64,000 nucleotides of DNA from Candidatus Opimibacter skivensis (GTDB lineage Bacteria > Bacteroidota > Bacteroidia > Chitinophagales > Saprospiraceae): positions 248,001 through 312,000 of the forward strand of contig JADKGY010000029.1 in NCBI GenBank assembly GCA_016722045.1, in the 5' to 3' direction. Under the pieces are notes generated by a model. It was not told the DNA's origin and made no database searches. It saw nothing but the letters and a program-made list of their open reading frames with translations. The position numbers were made by a program, and so were the translations under genes. The stretch's first letter is position 1. Each line of letters begins with the position of its first letter. Below, in pieces: positions 25,684 through 36,100 of this stretch.

Positions 25684-27353
25684 CGTTCAATCCATTTCTC
25701 AAACTCTCCCAATCCCTTCGCATTCAGACAATTTTCTTTTTTTAAAACTCCTTTTCGCGCTGAAAACACACCATATTTTATATAACCAACTTGTGTTCTA
25801 CTATGGGCATCCGGATTGATCGACACCATGACTCCCTTTTCCTGACAATATTCCAGCCACGAATAATCAATATCCATTCGTTGCGGATTTGAATTCAATT
25901 CCATCACAACTCCATTCGCTGCACAGGCATCAATGACTTTTTTGTAATCAATCGGATAGCCTGGCCTGGCGAGAAGAAGACGACTTGTAGGATGTCCAAG
26001 TATTCTTGTATAAGGATTTTCAATAGCACCTATCAATCGCGCAGTGGCTTTCTCCTCATCCATCCGCAGATTTGAATGTATGGAAGCAACTATAAAATCA
26101 AATTTGCGGAGTATCTCTTCATCATAATCAAGCGAACCATCAGTAAGGATATCAGATTCTATTCCCTTGAATATTTTAAACGGTGCAAGGTTCCTGTTGA
26201 GCCTGTCTATCTCTTCCAATTGTTGAAGCACACGCTCAGGTTGTAATCCATTAGCATAAAAAGCTGTCTTGCTATGATCCGTGATCCCAAAATATTCATA
26301 CCCCATGCCTCTCACATGCAACGCCATTTCTTCCAATGTATTACTGCCATCTGACCAATTACTGTGGTTATGCAACACCCCCCTGATATCTTTCACCGTA
26401 ATTAAATCAGTCCACTTTTCAGGCAAACATTTTTCTATACCCTCATAATCCATCAACTCAGGCGGCAATCCTTCAAATCCATTTTCAGCAAGAACCTGAT
26501 AAGGATTTTTGGCATTCTCTGCAATTCCCCCTGTCAGGAGGTAGGGGGTAGAATACGCAGGAGATAATTTTTCAAAAAGAGATTCACTCATCGTCAGCTT
26601 ACTCCAATTGACATATTTGTCCTCCTTTGAAGTAGTATGACATTGAATAGCAAAACGATCATCGAAGCGAATGGAAAATTTTTGATCCGAATATTGCTCA
26701 AGCAATTGTATCTGTTCAAGTCCATGAAATTTTGCAGGATAAAATTGTGGTGATATCAGGCATTCGATCGAACTGACCACAGGACATTTACGTGCAACTT
26801 CACCCACCCATTCTATTTCATATTCAGCAAAATGTTTTTGCCAGAATTGTATGAATTGATCAAGTTCACTTTCAATCGCTCCATATAGATGCTTGTCCTG
26901 TGAATCAAGAAAATAGGAAATTTTATTCTGCAGATCCTCTTGTGTCTTCAATCCAAATCCGGTGAGTTTGACAAGACGGTTTTCTGTACATGCGTACAAT
27001 AACTCTGCAGGGGACTCTACACCCAATTCATCCCAGATCGCTCTGATCTTTTTAGGTCCAAGTCCTTTGATGGACAGCAATTGCTGAATACCAATCGGTG
27101 TAATGGCTTTCAATTTCTCAAGCGGCTCCATTGTACCTGTAGAAATGATATCCCTGATCTTTGACGCCGTGGATGCACCTATGCCGGGAATTGCAGAGAT
27201 TTCAGCATCAGACATTTCAATCAGAGGCCGGTCCCACTTCCGGAGACTCTGGTATGCATTGAGATAAGCCTTGATTTTAAAAGAATTCTCTCCATGCAAC
27301 TCCATCAGGGCTGCGAGAAGATTAAACTGTGCAGAGATCTGTTTATTTACCAT
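25671..27353 (-). CDS. polX: PolX-family protein with PHP domain and degenerate polymerase site
   Basis: 560 residues from ATG 27353 (MVNKQISAQFNLLAALMELH), the usual PolX start; an upstream ATG would overlap the previous gene by 80 nt. HhH segments occur in the N-terminal part (AEISAIPGIGASTASKIRDI; LLSIKGLGPKKIRAIWDELG). Where PolX normally has GSYRR and a DxD metal pair, this protein has GEVARKCPVVSSIECL, so both aspartates are lost. The C-terminal PHP domain keeps its metal motif (LHNHSNWSDGS from residue 327, GITDHS, VASIHSNLRM, GHPTSRLL, INPDAHS). I infer a 3'-5' exonuclease/phosphoesterase with no polymerase activity. It overlaps the upstream DUF4340 gene by 11 nt and so likely belongs to the gld transcript. 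Confidence 0.85.
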   Translation of the reverse strand: MVNKQISAQFNLLAALMELHGENSFKIKAYLNAYQSLRKWDRPLIEMSDAEISAIPGIGASTASKIRDIISTGTMEPLEKLKAITPIGIQQLLSIKGLGPKKIRAIWDELGVESPAELLYACTENRLVKLTGFGLKTQEDLQNKISYFLDSQDKHLYGAIESELDQFIQFWQKHFAEYEIEWVGEVARKCPVVSSIECLISPQFYPAKFHGLEQIQLLEQYSDQKFSIRFDDRFAIQCHTTSKEDKYVNWSKLTMSESLFEKLSPAYSTPYLLTGGIAENAKNPYQVLAENGFEGLPPELMDYEGIEKCLPEKWTDLITVKDIRGVLHNHSNWSDGSNTLEEMALHVRGMGYEYFGITDHSKTAFYANGLQPERVLQQLEEIDRLNRNLAPFKIFKGIESDILTDGSLDYDEEILRKFDFIVASIHSNLRMDEEKATARLIGAIENPYTRILGHPTSRLLLARPGYPIDYKKVIDACAANGVVMELNSNPQRMDIDYSWLEYCQEKGVMVSINPDAHSRTQVGYIKYGVFSARKGVLKKENCLNAKGLGEFEKWIERREM

Positions 27354-28284
27354 TAGGCCAAAATTGGCGAAGATCTCCGAATATTTGTTTATAAATGCCG
27401 ATGGTGTCCGAAATAAATATGCCATCAGGATTGACTGATGAATTTATAAGGAATGGTTTAGCCCCACCAGAATTAGTATAAGCGGAGATAACAGTAGGCT
27501 CTGTCATATTATTTCCATACAGAGAAACTTTCTCAAGAAGACTAAGGCCATCTGTTGATGTAAGATCACTAAACTCCGAACCCTGTGAATTCGTCAAACC
27601 CGCGAGATACGTTTTCATTTTTGTTGTATCTACTGCTTCCATGCCCGCATAATTCCATTTCATCCCATCTTTCTCAATAGATTGTTTCTTACCTGCAGCA
27701 TTCACCCACTCTATTTTGTTGAGATCATCCGCCGTCACTTTGACCAGCTTTTTATCCCTGTAATTACCGAATCGTTGTTTGAGGCTCATGCTCACAAATC
27801 CATCGACAAGATATACTTCCGGTTTTTTAGCGACACGCACATAACTTGAAGCCGATCGTGCAGCCTGATCAAATTTGAAACCTCCTATCCAAAGATCAGC
27901 AACCTGTTTAGATCCCTCCCACACAATCACTCGCGAAGCTTGTTGGTCCGTGATTTCATATTCAGCATATTTCAAAGGATCGTTTGTAAGCAAACGCTGC
28001 GCATTTAAATCAGCTAATTGCTGGATGACTCCATTGACATTGCGGGCAGGTGCAGGAATTTTTTTAGTTCCCTGGATAGCTTCCCATGTATCACCTGTCT
28101 TCTTCAATTCAAATTCCTCTGATTTTTCACCACCGGAAATAAATTTGATATGATCCACCTTCGCAGAGTCTACAGCACTGATGGTCGGATCATACGAACT
28201 CTGCCGATGACCTCTGAAAAAAAGATTCAGGCCAAACAATAACACAAGGACACTAAAAATGATGGCAAGCGTGCGGGTATTCAT
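27343..28284 (-). CDS. DUF4340-domain protein linked to gliding ABC transporter
   Basis: 313 residues. One N-terminal membrane anchor (LAIIFSVLVLLFGLNLFF) is followed by a periplasmic domain with DUF4340 features: IPAPARNVNGVIQQLADLNA and VADLWIGGFKF, then YVRVAKKPEVYLVDGFVS. It begins 19 nt downstream of gldG. DUF4340 proteins often lie next to GldG-like genes and share their N-anchored architecture, which suggests a partner in the same transporter complex. The function is not established. Confidence 0.82.
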   Translation of the reverse strand: MNTRTLAIIFSVLVLLFGLNLFFRGHRQSSYDPTISAVDSAKVDHIKFISGGEKSEEFELKKTGDTWEAIQGTKKIPAPARNVNGVIQQLADLNAQRLLTNDPLKYAEYEITDQQASRVIVWEGSKQVADLWIGGFKFDQAARSASSYVRVAKKPEVYLVDGFVSMSLKQRFGNYRDKKLVKVTADDLNKIEWVNAAGKKQSIEKDGMKWNYAGMEAVDTTKMKTYLAGLTNSQGSEFSDLTSTDGLSLLEKVSLYGNNMTEPTVISAYTNSGGAKPFLINSSVNPDGIFISDTIGIYKQIFGDLRQFWPNGK

Positions 28285-28302
28285 GCTACAAAAAATTGAC
28301 GA

Positions 28303-29799
28303 TTAGACATATTTTTCTTCCATGCGTTGTATACGCTTTCGACGTGTTCGTTGCGAACGCCATATGCCCACAACACCTACAAGAGCCAATGGTAAGAGGA
28401 AATTAAAATACTTCGTAAAGGTTCGTTTCCCCTCTTCAAGATCTTTGATTGGGCGATAGACTATCCCTTTGTCACGCAGTTCAGCCAAACCGGATTTATC
28501 AACAAGCCACTCTACTGTGTTTAGCATAAGATTGACATTGTCCGGATTGAGATTACCTTCCTTTGATACGACGAAATCACCATCTGAGAAGACAACCAGT
28601 TTTGAATCCTGATTTTGCATCAATCCTTCCACTACTCCACCCAATGTGATATTGGAAAGCGGAAAATCAGCTTGTGTCCATTGTTTTTGTACATCAAACT
28701 GAAGAGGAACACTGAGTGTACCTGCTTTATTCGAGCTCGTGACAAGAATTGTAAACAAACTTCCATCAGTAGATTGAAATTTGATCGGACTCGCAAATTG
28801 GAACAACACAGCTTCAATACCAGTCGTCACCGGATGATTAGAGAACGTCTTGATCAATGGCAGATATGGGAAATTGATTTGTGTCGGAATATTAAAATTA
28901 CCAATACGCTGTTGCACACTTACTTTCCCACAGGATGCGTCGACTACGAATGTCGGGTCGATCGTGATACCGTGCGATGTCAGCCATTTGAGAATATTAT
29001 TATTGACAGCAGAACCGGTAGCTGTACTGAAATCACCGGTTACAGCATTGACAGCAGCGATGATCTTTCCACCTTTTGCGAGGTAATCATCGAGTAATTT
29101 AAATTGAGCATCAGGAATTGAATCCACAGGATTGACGATTAGAAGAGCTTTGACACGCTCAGCAATAGGCTCTCCTTTTGAAAGATCCACACTTTCGATA
29201 GTATAAATTACACTCAAGGCTTTTGCCACCTGATTCAACTCCTGCATCTGTGGCTCACCATTCCCCTGCAATATTCCAAGAGACGGTTTGTCTTTCACAC
29301 TTATTTTTTTGATTGCTGTGGTCAGGTCATATTCCATCGGTGATTGCTGATTGATGAACGGAAGTACTTCTTTCTGATCACCATATTCAACGACGGCTCC
29401 CATGTAGGCTTTCTTCTGTGAAGCTTCATCTTTCTCACGCACATTGATAAGGATCGGTTGAATGCCATTCTGTGCAGCTTCCTGTTCTTTAGCCTGATCT
29501 GTACCGGGATTGATGAATTGATAATTCACTTTTCCCTTAGAGATATTATTGTACTCGATCAACAGATTTTGAAAATCAGTCTTTACTCTTTCAAATTCAG
29601 CAGGAAGATTTTCAGAGAAATAAGCCTTCACCGTGACGGGGTCTTCAAGATTATGAAGAATGGACTTGGTCGCTTTGCTCATTGTGAATTCCTTGTCTTC
29701 CGTCAGGTCAATACGAAAGAAAAATTCACGTGACAACAGGAATACAATGGCTACGATACCGATGACCAGTAAAATCGAGAGTTTATTATCCTTTCTCAT
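28303..29799 (-). CDS. gldG: Gliding-motility ABC transporter auxiliary subunit GldG
   Basis: 498 residues. An N-terminal membrane helix (LSILLVIGIVAIVFLLS) is followed by the family opening RIDLTEDKEFTMSKATKSIL and DPVTVKAYFSENLPAEF. The large periplasmic part is an ABC_transp_aux domain (YQFINPGTD; EVLPFINQQSPMEYDLTTAI; LGILQGNGEP; ALLIVNPVDSIPDAQFKLLD). A C-terminal membrane helix (FNFLLPLALVGVVGIW) precedes a basic tail. It works with GldF and GldA in the inner membrane, a transporter required for gliding in Flavobacterium johnsoniae. It starts 2 nt after the gldF stop. Confidence 0.92.
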   Translation of the reverse strand: MRKDNKLSILLVIGIVAIVFLLSREFFFRIDLTEDKEFTMSKATKSILHNLEDPVTVKAYFSENLPAEFERVKTDFQNLLIEYNNISKGKVNYQFINPGTDQAKEQEAAQNGIQPILINVREKDEASQKKAYMGAVVEYGDQKEVLPFINQQSPMEYDLTTAIKKISVKDKPSLGILQGNGEPQMQELNQVAKALSVIYTIESVDLSKGEPIAERVKALLIVNPVDSIPDAQFKLLDDYLAKGGKIIAAVNAVTGDFSTATGSAVNNNILKWLTSHGITIDPTFVVDASCGKVSVQQRIGNFNIPTQINFPYLPLIKTFSNHPVTTGIEAVLFQFASPIKFQSTDGSLFTILVTSSNKAGTLSVPLQFDVQKQWTQADFPLSNITLGGVVEGLMQNQDSKLVVFSDGDFVVSKEGNLNPDNVNLMLNTVEWLVDKSGLAELRDKGIVYRPIKDLEEGKRTFTKYFNFLLPLALVGVVGIWRSQRTRRKRIQRMEEKYV

Positions 29800-29801
29800 G
29801 A

Positions 29802-30518
29802 TCAGCTTCTTTTGGAAATATTTAATTCAGTCAGCATCAAACCTAAAAATGTTATCGACAGGAAATAGAGTACATCCTTCGTATCAATCACGCCGCGTGA
29901 CATCGATTCATAATGTGTCGGCACACTCAGATCCGTCAGTATGCTACCTAACCATCCTGATTGACTTGATCCAAGTGATCCAAAGATGAATTGGAACACA
30001 ACACCGATCAACAATGCCATCAGGAAAGCAACGATCTGATTATTCGTAAGACTTGATGCGAGTAAACCTATCGCGATATACATGGAACTCATCAATATCA
30101 ATCCCAGATATCCGGTGATCGTACTGCCATGGTCGATATTGCCAAGTCGTGCTACGCTCACATAATATGGAATGGTAAATGCCAGCGCGATGGCCACAAG
30201 AAGAAGACATGCCAGAAATTTACCTATCACCAATTGATGATTGGACAATTTCTTGGTCAGTAACAATTCTATTGTACCTGTTTTCTTCTCTTCTGCAAAC
30301 TGGCGCATTGTGATGGCCGGGATGAAGAAGAACAATGACCATAGGGCTACGTTGAAAAAAATATCAAGGCTCGCCTGCTTGTGAAAAAAGATATCATTTC
30401 CCCACAGCCAGGTAAAAAACCCGCTGAAACCAAGAAATGCCACAAGTAGGATATAGGCGACCAGTGAATCAAAAAAACTATTCAGTTCTTTTTTGGCGAT
30501 GATCCACGATTCTCTCAT
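29802..30518 (-). CDS. gldF: Gliding-motility ABC transporter permease GldF
   Basis: 238 residues with six hydrophobic helices (YILLVAFLGFSGFFTWLWG; ALWSLFFFIPAITMRQFAEE; FLACLLLVAIALAFTIPYYV; YLGLILMSSMYIAIGLLA; IVAFLMALLIGVVFQFIFG; DVLYFLSITFLGLML). EEKKTGTIELLLTKKLSN is the conserved coupling motif of ABC-2-type permeases. It forms the inner-membrane channel with GldA as ATPase. It is tightly coupled to gldG and lies 54 nt downstream of gldA. Confidence 0.92.
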   Translation of the reverse strand: MRESWIIAKKELNSFFDSLVAYILLVAFLGFSGFFTWLWGNDIFFHKQASLDIFFNVALWSLFFFIPAITMRQFAEEKKTGTIELLLTKKLSNHQLVIGKFLACLLLVAIALAFTIPYYVSVARLGNIDHGSTITGYLGLILMSSMYIAIGLLASSLTNNQIVAFLMALLIGVVFQFIFGSLGSSQSGWLGSILTDLSVPTHYESMSRGVIDTKDVLYFLSITFLGLMLTELNISKRS

Positions 30519-30572
30519 TTCAATTAAGTTGATTTTGTTATCGATTCGTTTATTATTGATCCGGATAGGTTA

Positions 30573-31493
30573 TTAATTCATTGTGACATTGCGGAAGATG
30601 TCTTCAAGTCGCACTTCGACAGGACTCAATTGAAGTAACATCCACTCTTTGCCGACGCACAATTTATAGATTGCTCTTGCGGTTTGATTTCCATCTGCGC
30701 ATTCAACTTCAAGCAATCTGTGATCTGCACTGAGACCTACACTTGAGACACCAGGTAATGATTTGATCGCTTGTGTGATCACTTCTCTTGGCGCGCCTTC
30801 GATATCGACAAGGATGAAACTCTTTCCGCTTGTATGACTTCTGAGTGCTTCCGGTGTGCCGTTAGCTACGATCTTTCCTTTGTTGATGATCAATATCCGA
30901 TCGCAGGTAGCTTCGACTTCAGGAAGGATGTGTGTGCAGAGGATTACTGATTTGTGGACACCCAGTTTTTTGATGAGGTCACGTATCTCGACACGTTGAT
31001 TTGGGTCAAGACCTGTAGTAGGTTCGTCAAGGATAAGGATTGCAGGATCATGAATCATTGCCTGAGCAAGGCCTACACGCTGACGATATCCTTTTGATAA
31101 TTCGCCGATCTTCTTGTGTTTTTCATCATTGAGGCCGCACATGACGACCATTTCGCGGATACGTTGGTCCAGGTTGCCGCGGGCGATACCCTGCAGTTGA
31201 CCGCAAAAGGCGAGATATTCGATGACCGGCATATCATCATATAGTGGATTGTGCTCGGGAAGATATCCGATATTACCTCTGAGGTTGTTGCGCGTGGTGG
31301 ATTTGCCGCCGATAGTAATCTGGCCTGAATCAGGAGAGAGATACTGCGTTATCATTCGCATCGTGGTGGTCTTACCGGCACCGTTTGGGCCCAGGAAACC
31401 TACGATCTCTCCTGTCCTGACTTCGAATGAAATGTTATCTACGGCCTTCTGGTTTCCGTAGGATTTTGACAAACCATCTATTACGATATCCAT
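30573..31493 (-). CDS. gldA: Gliding-motility ABC transporter ATPase GldA
   Basis: 306 residues. Walker A is GPNGAGKTTT (residues 35-44), the signature is LSKGYRQRVGLAQA, Walker B is ILILDEPTTGLDP and the switch histidine is in CTHILPEV. The C-terminal extension (VDIEGAPREVITQAIKSLPG) is usual in GldA. It powers GldF/GldG. It is the first gene of a probable operon gldA-gldF-gldG-DUF4340-polX and is divergent from the MORN lipoprotein across a 120-nt spacer. Confidence 0.93.
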   Translation of the reverse strand: MDIVIDGLSKSYGNQKAVDNISFEVRTGEIVGFLGPNGAGKTTTMRMITQYLSPDSGQITIGGKSTTRNNLRGNIGYLPEHNPLYDDMPVIEYLAFCGQLQGIARGNLDQRIREMVVMCGLNDEKHKKIGELSKGYRQRVGLAQAMIHDPAILILDEPTTGLDPNQRVEIRDLIKKLGVHKSVILCTHILPEVEATCDRILIINKGKIVANGTPEALRSHTSGKSFILVDIEGAPREVITQAIKSLPGVSSVGLSADHRLLEVECADGNQTARAIYKLCVGKEWMLLQLSPVEVRLEDIFRNVTMN

Positions 31494-31613
31494 ACACTAG
31501 TCGGTTAAGTTTGTTAATCTAAATTGAATAGAGGCCAATAAGCCGTTAAAAAAGAGCGCCAAATTTATAAATTTCTCTAATCTTGCTCTCTGTTAACCAA
31601 TTATAGCATCCTT

Positions 31614-32237
31614 ATGAAAAACTTACCTCAAACGATTCTTTACAGGCCATATTTCATCATTTTGCTCTGTTACATTTTCATTTACAATTCGGGTTGCAAT
31701 TCGGCTCCGAAACCGGTCATGGAAACCAAGGGCGATATGGCAGGATTTGAGCTTACGGAGATACCCGGTACTACTGCAAAGACAGCCATCAGAAAGGATC
31801 CGAGAGGCCAGGTAGTCATTGAGGGCTTTCTCGATGGGGACAAAAAGACAGGTACATGGCTCGAACACAATAATGAAGGGGATCTCAGTACACTGACGAG
31901 TTATCTCAATGGCTTCCAGGAAGGCCCTGCATTGAAGTTCTCTTTCCGCGGCCAGGTCGATCAGCGTACTAACTTTCATTTAGGACAGCTCGATGGCCCA
32001 TGGGTACAATATAAATTTGGAAAGGTGTTGGAGACCCGTCAATACAAGAATGGAAAGCTCGATGGTTCTGTCAAGATCTATGATGAAAAGTCATACAAGC
32101 TCCGCCAGGAGACTGAGTATAAAAATGGGTTGCAAGATGGCCACTTCAGATATTATGATGACAATGGCAATGTGTCCGTGGAATATGAATATAAGAATGG
32201 AGAGAAAGTGAGCGGCGGGATTGTGGAGAAGAAGTGA
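31614..32237 (+). CDS. Lipoprotein with MORN-like repeats
   Basis: 207 residues. A leader (YFIILLCYIFIYNSGCNS) ends in a lipobox-type cysteine at about residue 28, so membrane anchoring is likely. From residue 60 on there are MORN-type repeats with the G-Y-x-N-G pattern: GTWLEHNNEGDLSTLTSYLNG, DGPWVQYKFGKVLETRQYKNG, DGHFRYYDDNGNVSVEYEYKNG. Similar proteins are often named toxin-antitoxin YwqK antitoxin by automatic pipelines, but the evidence for such a role is poor. It is likely a periplasmic or surface-facing scaffold. Confidence 0.8.
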   Translation: MKNLPQTILYRPYFIILLCYIFIYNSGCNSAPKPVMETKGDMAGFELTEIPGTTAKTAIRKDPRGQVVIEGFLDGDKKTGTWLEHNNEGDLSTLTSYLNGFQEGPALKFSFRGQVDQRTNFHLGQLDGPWVQYKFGKVLETRQYKNGKLDGSVKIYDEKSYKLRQETEYKNGLQDGHFRYYDDNGNVSVEYEYKNGEKVSGGIVEKK

Positions 32238-32290
32238 TTGAAGGCGAAGGAGGAGGCTGAGGCTAAGGAAGGGGCTAAGTTGTTGTGCTT

Positions 32291-32647
32291 TTAATATTCA
32301 CGCACCAAAACTTCAGTTGGTATACCTAATTCCTCATTGAGCTTCCGAATCATATCAAGGGTTAATTTTCTTTTTCTATTTAGAATTTCACTGACGCGGC
32401 TCTTGAGTCCCAGTACATCGGCAAGATCTTTTTGCTTGTATCCTAATTGTTCCATGCGAAATTTAATGGCTTCGATTGGATCAGGAAAGTCTATAGGAGA
32501 TTTTTCAATCTCGTAGTTGTCAATAAGTAGGGAAATTAACTCCATTTCATCTCCTTCCTTTGTGCTCTTTGAAGCATCAAATATCAATTCTAGACGCTTC
32601 AATGCCTTTTGATAATCCTTTTCGGTTTTAATTACTTTCCACTCCAT
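32291..32647 (-). CDS. higA: HigA-family antitoxin (Xre HTH)
   Basis: 118 residues from ATG 32647, 5 nt after the toxin stop; an ATG at 32668 would overlap the toxin by 17 nt. The N-terminus (MEWKVIKTEKDYQKALKRLE) is typical of the HigA group and neutralises the toxin. The C-terminal HTH is IKFRMEQLGYKQKDLADVLG with recognition helix KSRVSEILNRKRKLT. It should bind HigB and repress its own promoter. The toxin-first gene order is usual for HigBA. Confidence 0.9.
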   Translation of the reverse strand: MEWKVIKTEKDYQKALKRLELIFDASKSTKEGDEMELISLLIDNYEIEKSPIDFPDPIEAIKFRMEQLGYKQKDLADVLGLKSRVSEILNRKRKLTLDMIRKLNEELGIPTEVLVREY

Positions 32648-32651
32648 TGTA

Positions 32652-32945
32652 TTAAATTTTTGAAGCATTTATCTTATCATATTCACTATGAGTTCCTATG
32701 AATCTGATCCAAACAACCCCATAGTCAAAGTTGATCCTAACAACAAGTCTGTATTGATTGCCCTTTATATTGAAGACAAATCTATTGTTGGGTAAAATGC
32801 TAGCAGACGGGTATTCTGATTTGACATCTTTCACTCTTTTCCACTGAGCTTCCTCAGCTTCTTTATACCAGGCTTTAAGACGTTGTTCAGAGTCCTTGTG
32901 CTTAGCCCAAAAAGTCCTTAGTGTTCTTTTTGCAATTACCCTCAC
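32652..32945 (-). CDS. higB: HigB-family mRNA interferase toxin
   Basis: 97 residues: MRVIAKRTLRTFWAKHKDSEQ at the start, LKAWYKEAEEAQWKRVKDVK, then NRFVFNIKGNQYRLVVRINF and VVWIRFIGTHSEYDKI at the end. This is the RelE-like fold of HigB toxins, which cleave mRNA on the ribosome. It is complete in length (family about 95-110 residues) and followed directly by higA. Confidence 0.92.
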   Translation of the reverse strand: MRVIAKRTLRTFWAKHKDSEQRLKAWYKEAEEAQWKRVKDVKSEYPSASILPNNRFVFNIKGNQYRLVVRINFDYGVVWIRFIGTHSEYDKINASKI

Positions 32946-33019
32946 GAATCAAATATATGGAAAGTTCCCAATTCGGGAACAAATAGTTTTTTAGATCCAT
33001 ATTCTGGCATGCCTTCACG

Positions 33020-33058
33020 AAAAAATCAAAAAAAATGCCCCTCTCTCTCGAAAGGGGC
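33020..33058 (-). terminator. Rho-independent terminator after the 1082-residue gene
   Basis: Read on the minus strand, a stem of GCCCCT and AGGGGC (33053-33058 with 33037-33042) encloses a 10-nt loop and is followed by A, T8, GA and T6. It lies about 87 nt downstream of the stop at 33145. This is one of the clearest terminators in the window. Confidence 0.8.
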
Positions 33059-33144
33059 CGGAGTACACAATCAACTATCTACTCCAAAAGTCTGCTTCAA
33101 CTATTGTCAAGGCAAACTTTTGAAGTCAATTCAAATCGATAAAA

Positions 33145-36100
33145 TCATTTAGGTATCGGAGGCAACCACTCACTCACTGATGGCACTGTAATACCACCAG
33201 GTCCTGTGCCCGGTCCACCTTTAGGTCCCGCATTATTTCCATTTCCATCCTGTGTCATGAGATAATTTAATGTATACATCGTATGCCACATGTCGACATT
33301 CACTTTCGCAGCAGGTACATTCGGCGTGTTGACAAGCATGTTCCCTTTTGGTGCACCCTGCCCTACCTGGTATAATGTCATGTTGTAGTCAGATACATTG
33401 GTACCATTACCGGTATAACTCAGCACGTAGAGATACGTCGTGTAATTATCACCCACCGCAGCGAGATCCAGATAGGTTACATTATTCGGCAGCATCAGAA
33501 ATGGCGAAGGTTTGCCACTGTTATCCATAAAACAATTGACCGGATTACCATTGAGATCAAAGGCCTGGATACGGGCTATGCTCAGATCCAAACTACTCAA
33601 TTGCTCCAGCACCATGATCGTACCATCGTAAGAAGAAGTGACTGCAACAGGTGTAAATAAAAGCCCTGCGCGTCCATCACTACCCAGATAATTCAACGCC
33701 GTCCCTGCAAATGTGATCGCCAATGGAATATTATCATCTGCAAGACCCGGATCAGGTGCGATGTTTGTAATCATCATTTTACAATACAGACTATTGACAC
33801 CGATCGCATGTCCACTCGGATGCAGCGTGATCGCATCCGGATAATATGGAAAACGTCCATACGAATTCTGATTCGGTGACATATTGAATGGAGTCGTCTT
33901 GTCCAGCACAACCGCACGTAGATGATAACCTCCATCCGTATCCTGACTATTCGCAGATTTGCGCGGATCGATGTAATAATTTCCAAGACTGATATCCGCA
34001 GGATCAGGTACAGGCAATCCATTCGCACCGATCACAAACTGTCCATCCTTCATCAGGAATTTCGGAGGATATACATCATATACCAATTGACTCGGCGCTG
34101 AAAAACCACAGCTCGGAAATTTTACTGAATCCATCGGAGTGCCCGGAATATTTACATTCTCAAATGCAAACAACTGTCCTCCTGCACCTGACGAACAATC
34201 TACGATGCCCATGCCTGCAGCTTTCCACGACAGACCTATCATCGCATGCCGTTGACTCAATGTCAGACCTGTCCAAACAGAGATTGCATTTCCGGATTGA
34301 CTTGTATTCGCATTCGCAAGTGTCGCATTAGGCGGAGTGGCTTGCGGTATCCATGCATATGCATTGTTCTGATACCCCAATATCGCCGTGTGCTTGTAAA
34401 CAGATTTATTGTCAAGCGGAATAGGTAACTGAAAAAGATAGAGCTTGATATTCGCTGCATGATCTTCATCATTTTCAAGCCAAGATGTCGATGCATTTCC
34501 CGCCAGCCAGTTATCGATATAAAAATCAATTTCAAATTTTACTTGTCCACCAAGTGTATTTTGATACGATACACTTAATGATGTCGGATAATGTGCAGGG
34601 TCAAGCACCACAGAAGGCGATGTGATACTCGGACGGTTCTGATCTTTGTAAATCATCTTTGTGATATAGCTTGCTTTTGATCCTGCAGGCGGTTGCGGAA
34701 AAGCCTGGTGTCGCGGATCAGGATAAGCTGTCAGCGTACTTGTGATCGTTGTGGAGATGCTATTTGGAATTAACCATGGTGATGTAGCCACTTCAACAAT
34801 CGTTTCTGCAAGCTGAGCTAACGTTGTCGCAATATTGATCGCCAGCATGATCCATCCTGCAAATGGAATTTCATCTTCTATTTCTCCACCTGCAAGTTCA
34901 AGTTCACACCATAGTAAAGCTTTTGTGCAAGCCTGCGTAAATAAAATTTGTGTCAGCGATGCAAATGCATGCCAATCCATTTTTTTATTGACCGCACCAT
35001 TGTAAATAAAATCAGCTCCAAAATATGTAACACCGATGGCGATGACCGCTTTGATAAATGCAGGCTTACCCATGATATCATACAGCGGTTTGTATGTCTG
35101 TGCAGCGACACCAAAACCTAAAAAGAATGTTGGAATTCCAAGATTCGCAAGACCTGTGAATACACCCCCGATCACAGGCGATTTAGGATATTGATTATTA
35201 CCCGTACCCAATCCACATCCATATAAATTGGCAGACACAGCTCCATCAGGAAAAGTAATATTCACAGAGAGTGTACCCGGATCAGCAGAAATCGGAATCG
35301 CAAAAACAGTATTGATCGGATTGATCCAACCAATAAAACGCAGATTGTCATAATTCAAACCTAGAGCCTGAATGATATCTGCGACTATGCCTCCATCATC
35401 AGGTTGCCAGTTAGGTGTGTTCATTGCATTGCCATCCGCATCAATAAACTGTACATATGCACCAAGCCATCTCACGTAATAATTGTCCATGTTCACCTGC
35501 ACTTGACGTTTATCACTGTCCAGTACTTTGATCGTCGTCTGCAGACCATTTGCCGTTGCTGTATTACTCAATGCGGCTGTCCAGTTATCTCCACCTGCAG
35601 CCAAACTTACCTTGCCCAACATGACCGTATCAGATCCCCCATCATTTGATTGCACGCTTGTCCCTGTCTCCTGTGTCCAGCTTGTGCCCTGCAGACGCAA
35701 ATCATTTTTGGTACTGACCTGCACCATCGTCATCGATGTACCTGCATAGTTCATGGTATCATTAGTAGGTACTAATGTTTGTTTGATCCCAGAGTCACCT
35801 GCATCATAGGGTTGATATGTAGCCCAACCTGAATTTTGAGTAGGCGGTCCTGCTGCACGCATCTGCGTCGCCAGTGCTTGTATTTGCAGGTAAGTAGCAG
35901 GTGCATCATATTGATCCATATGTTGCATGACGATCGGTGCGTAATCAGGATTGGCTGTGATCAGATCCGCATGATGAAAAAGTAAAGCTTTCGCAGTGCT
36001 TACATAATCAATGGGCTGGTTGACGGTGAGAGCCGTTCCATTCTTTGCCATCAACCTGTTCTCAGCATGATCCTGAACAACATGTATTGCCACAGATTGA

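Noticed and set aside
31614..32237. YwqK-type antitoxin role for the MORN lipoprotein
   Set aside because: The MORN repeats and lipobox are seen, but nothing indicates a toxin partner; HigBA downstream is complete by itself.
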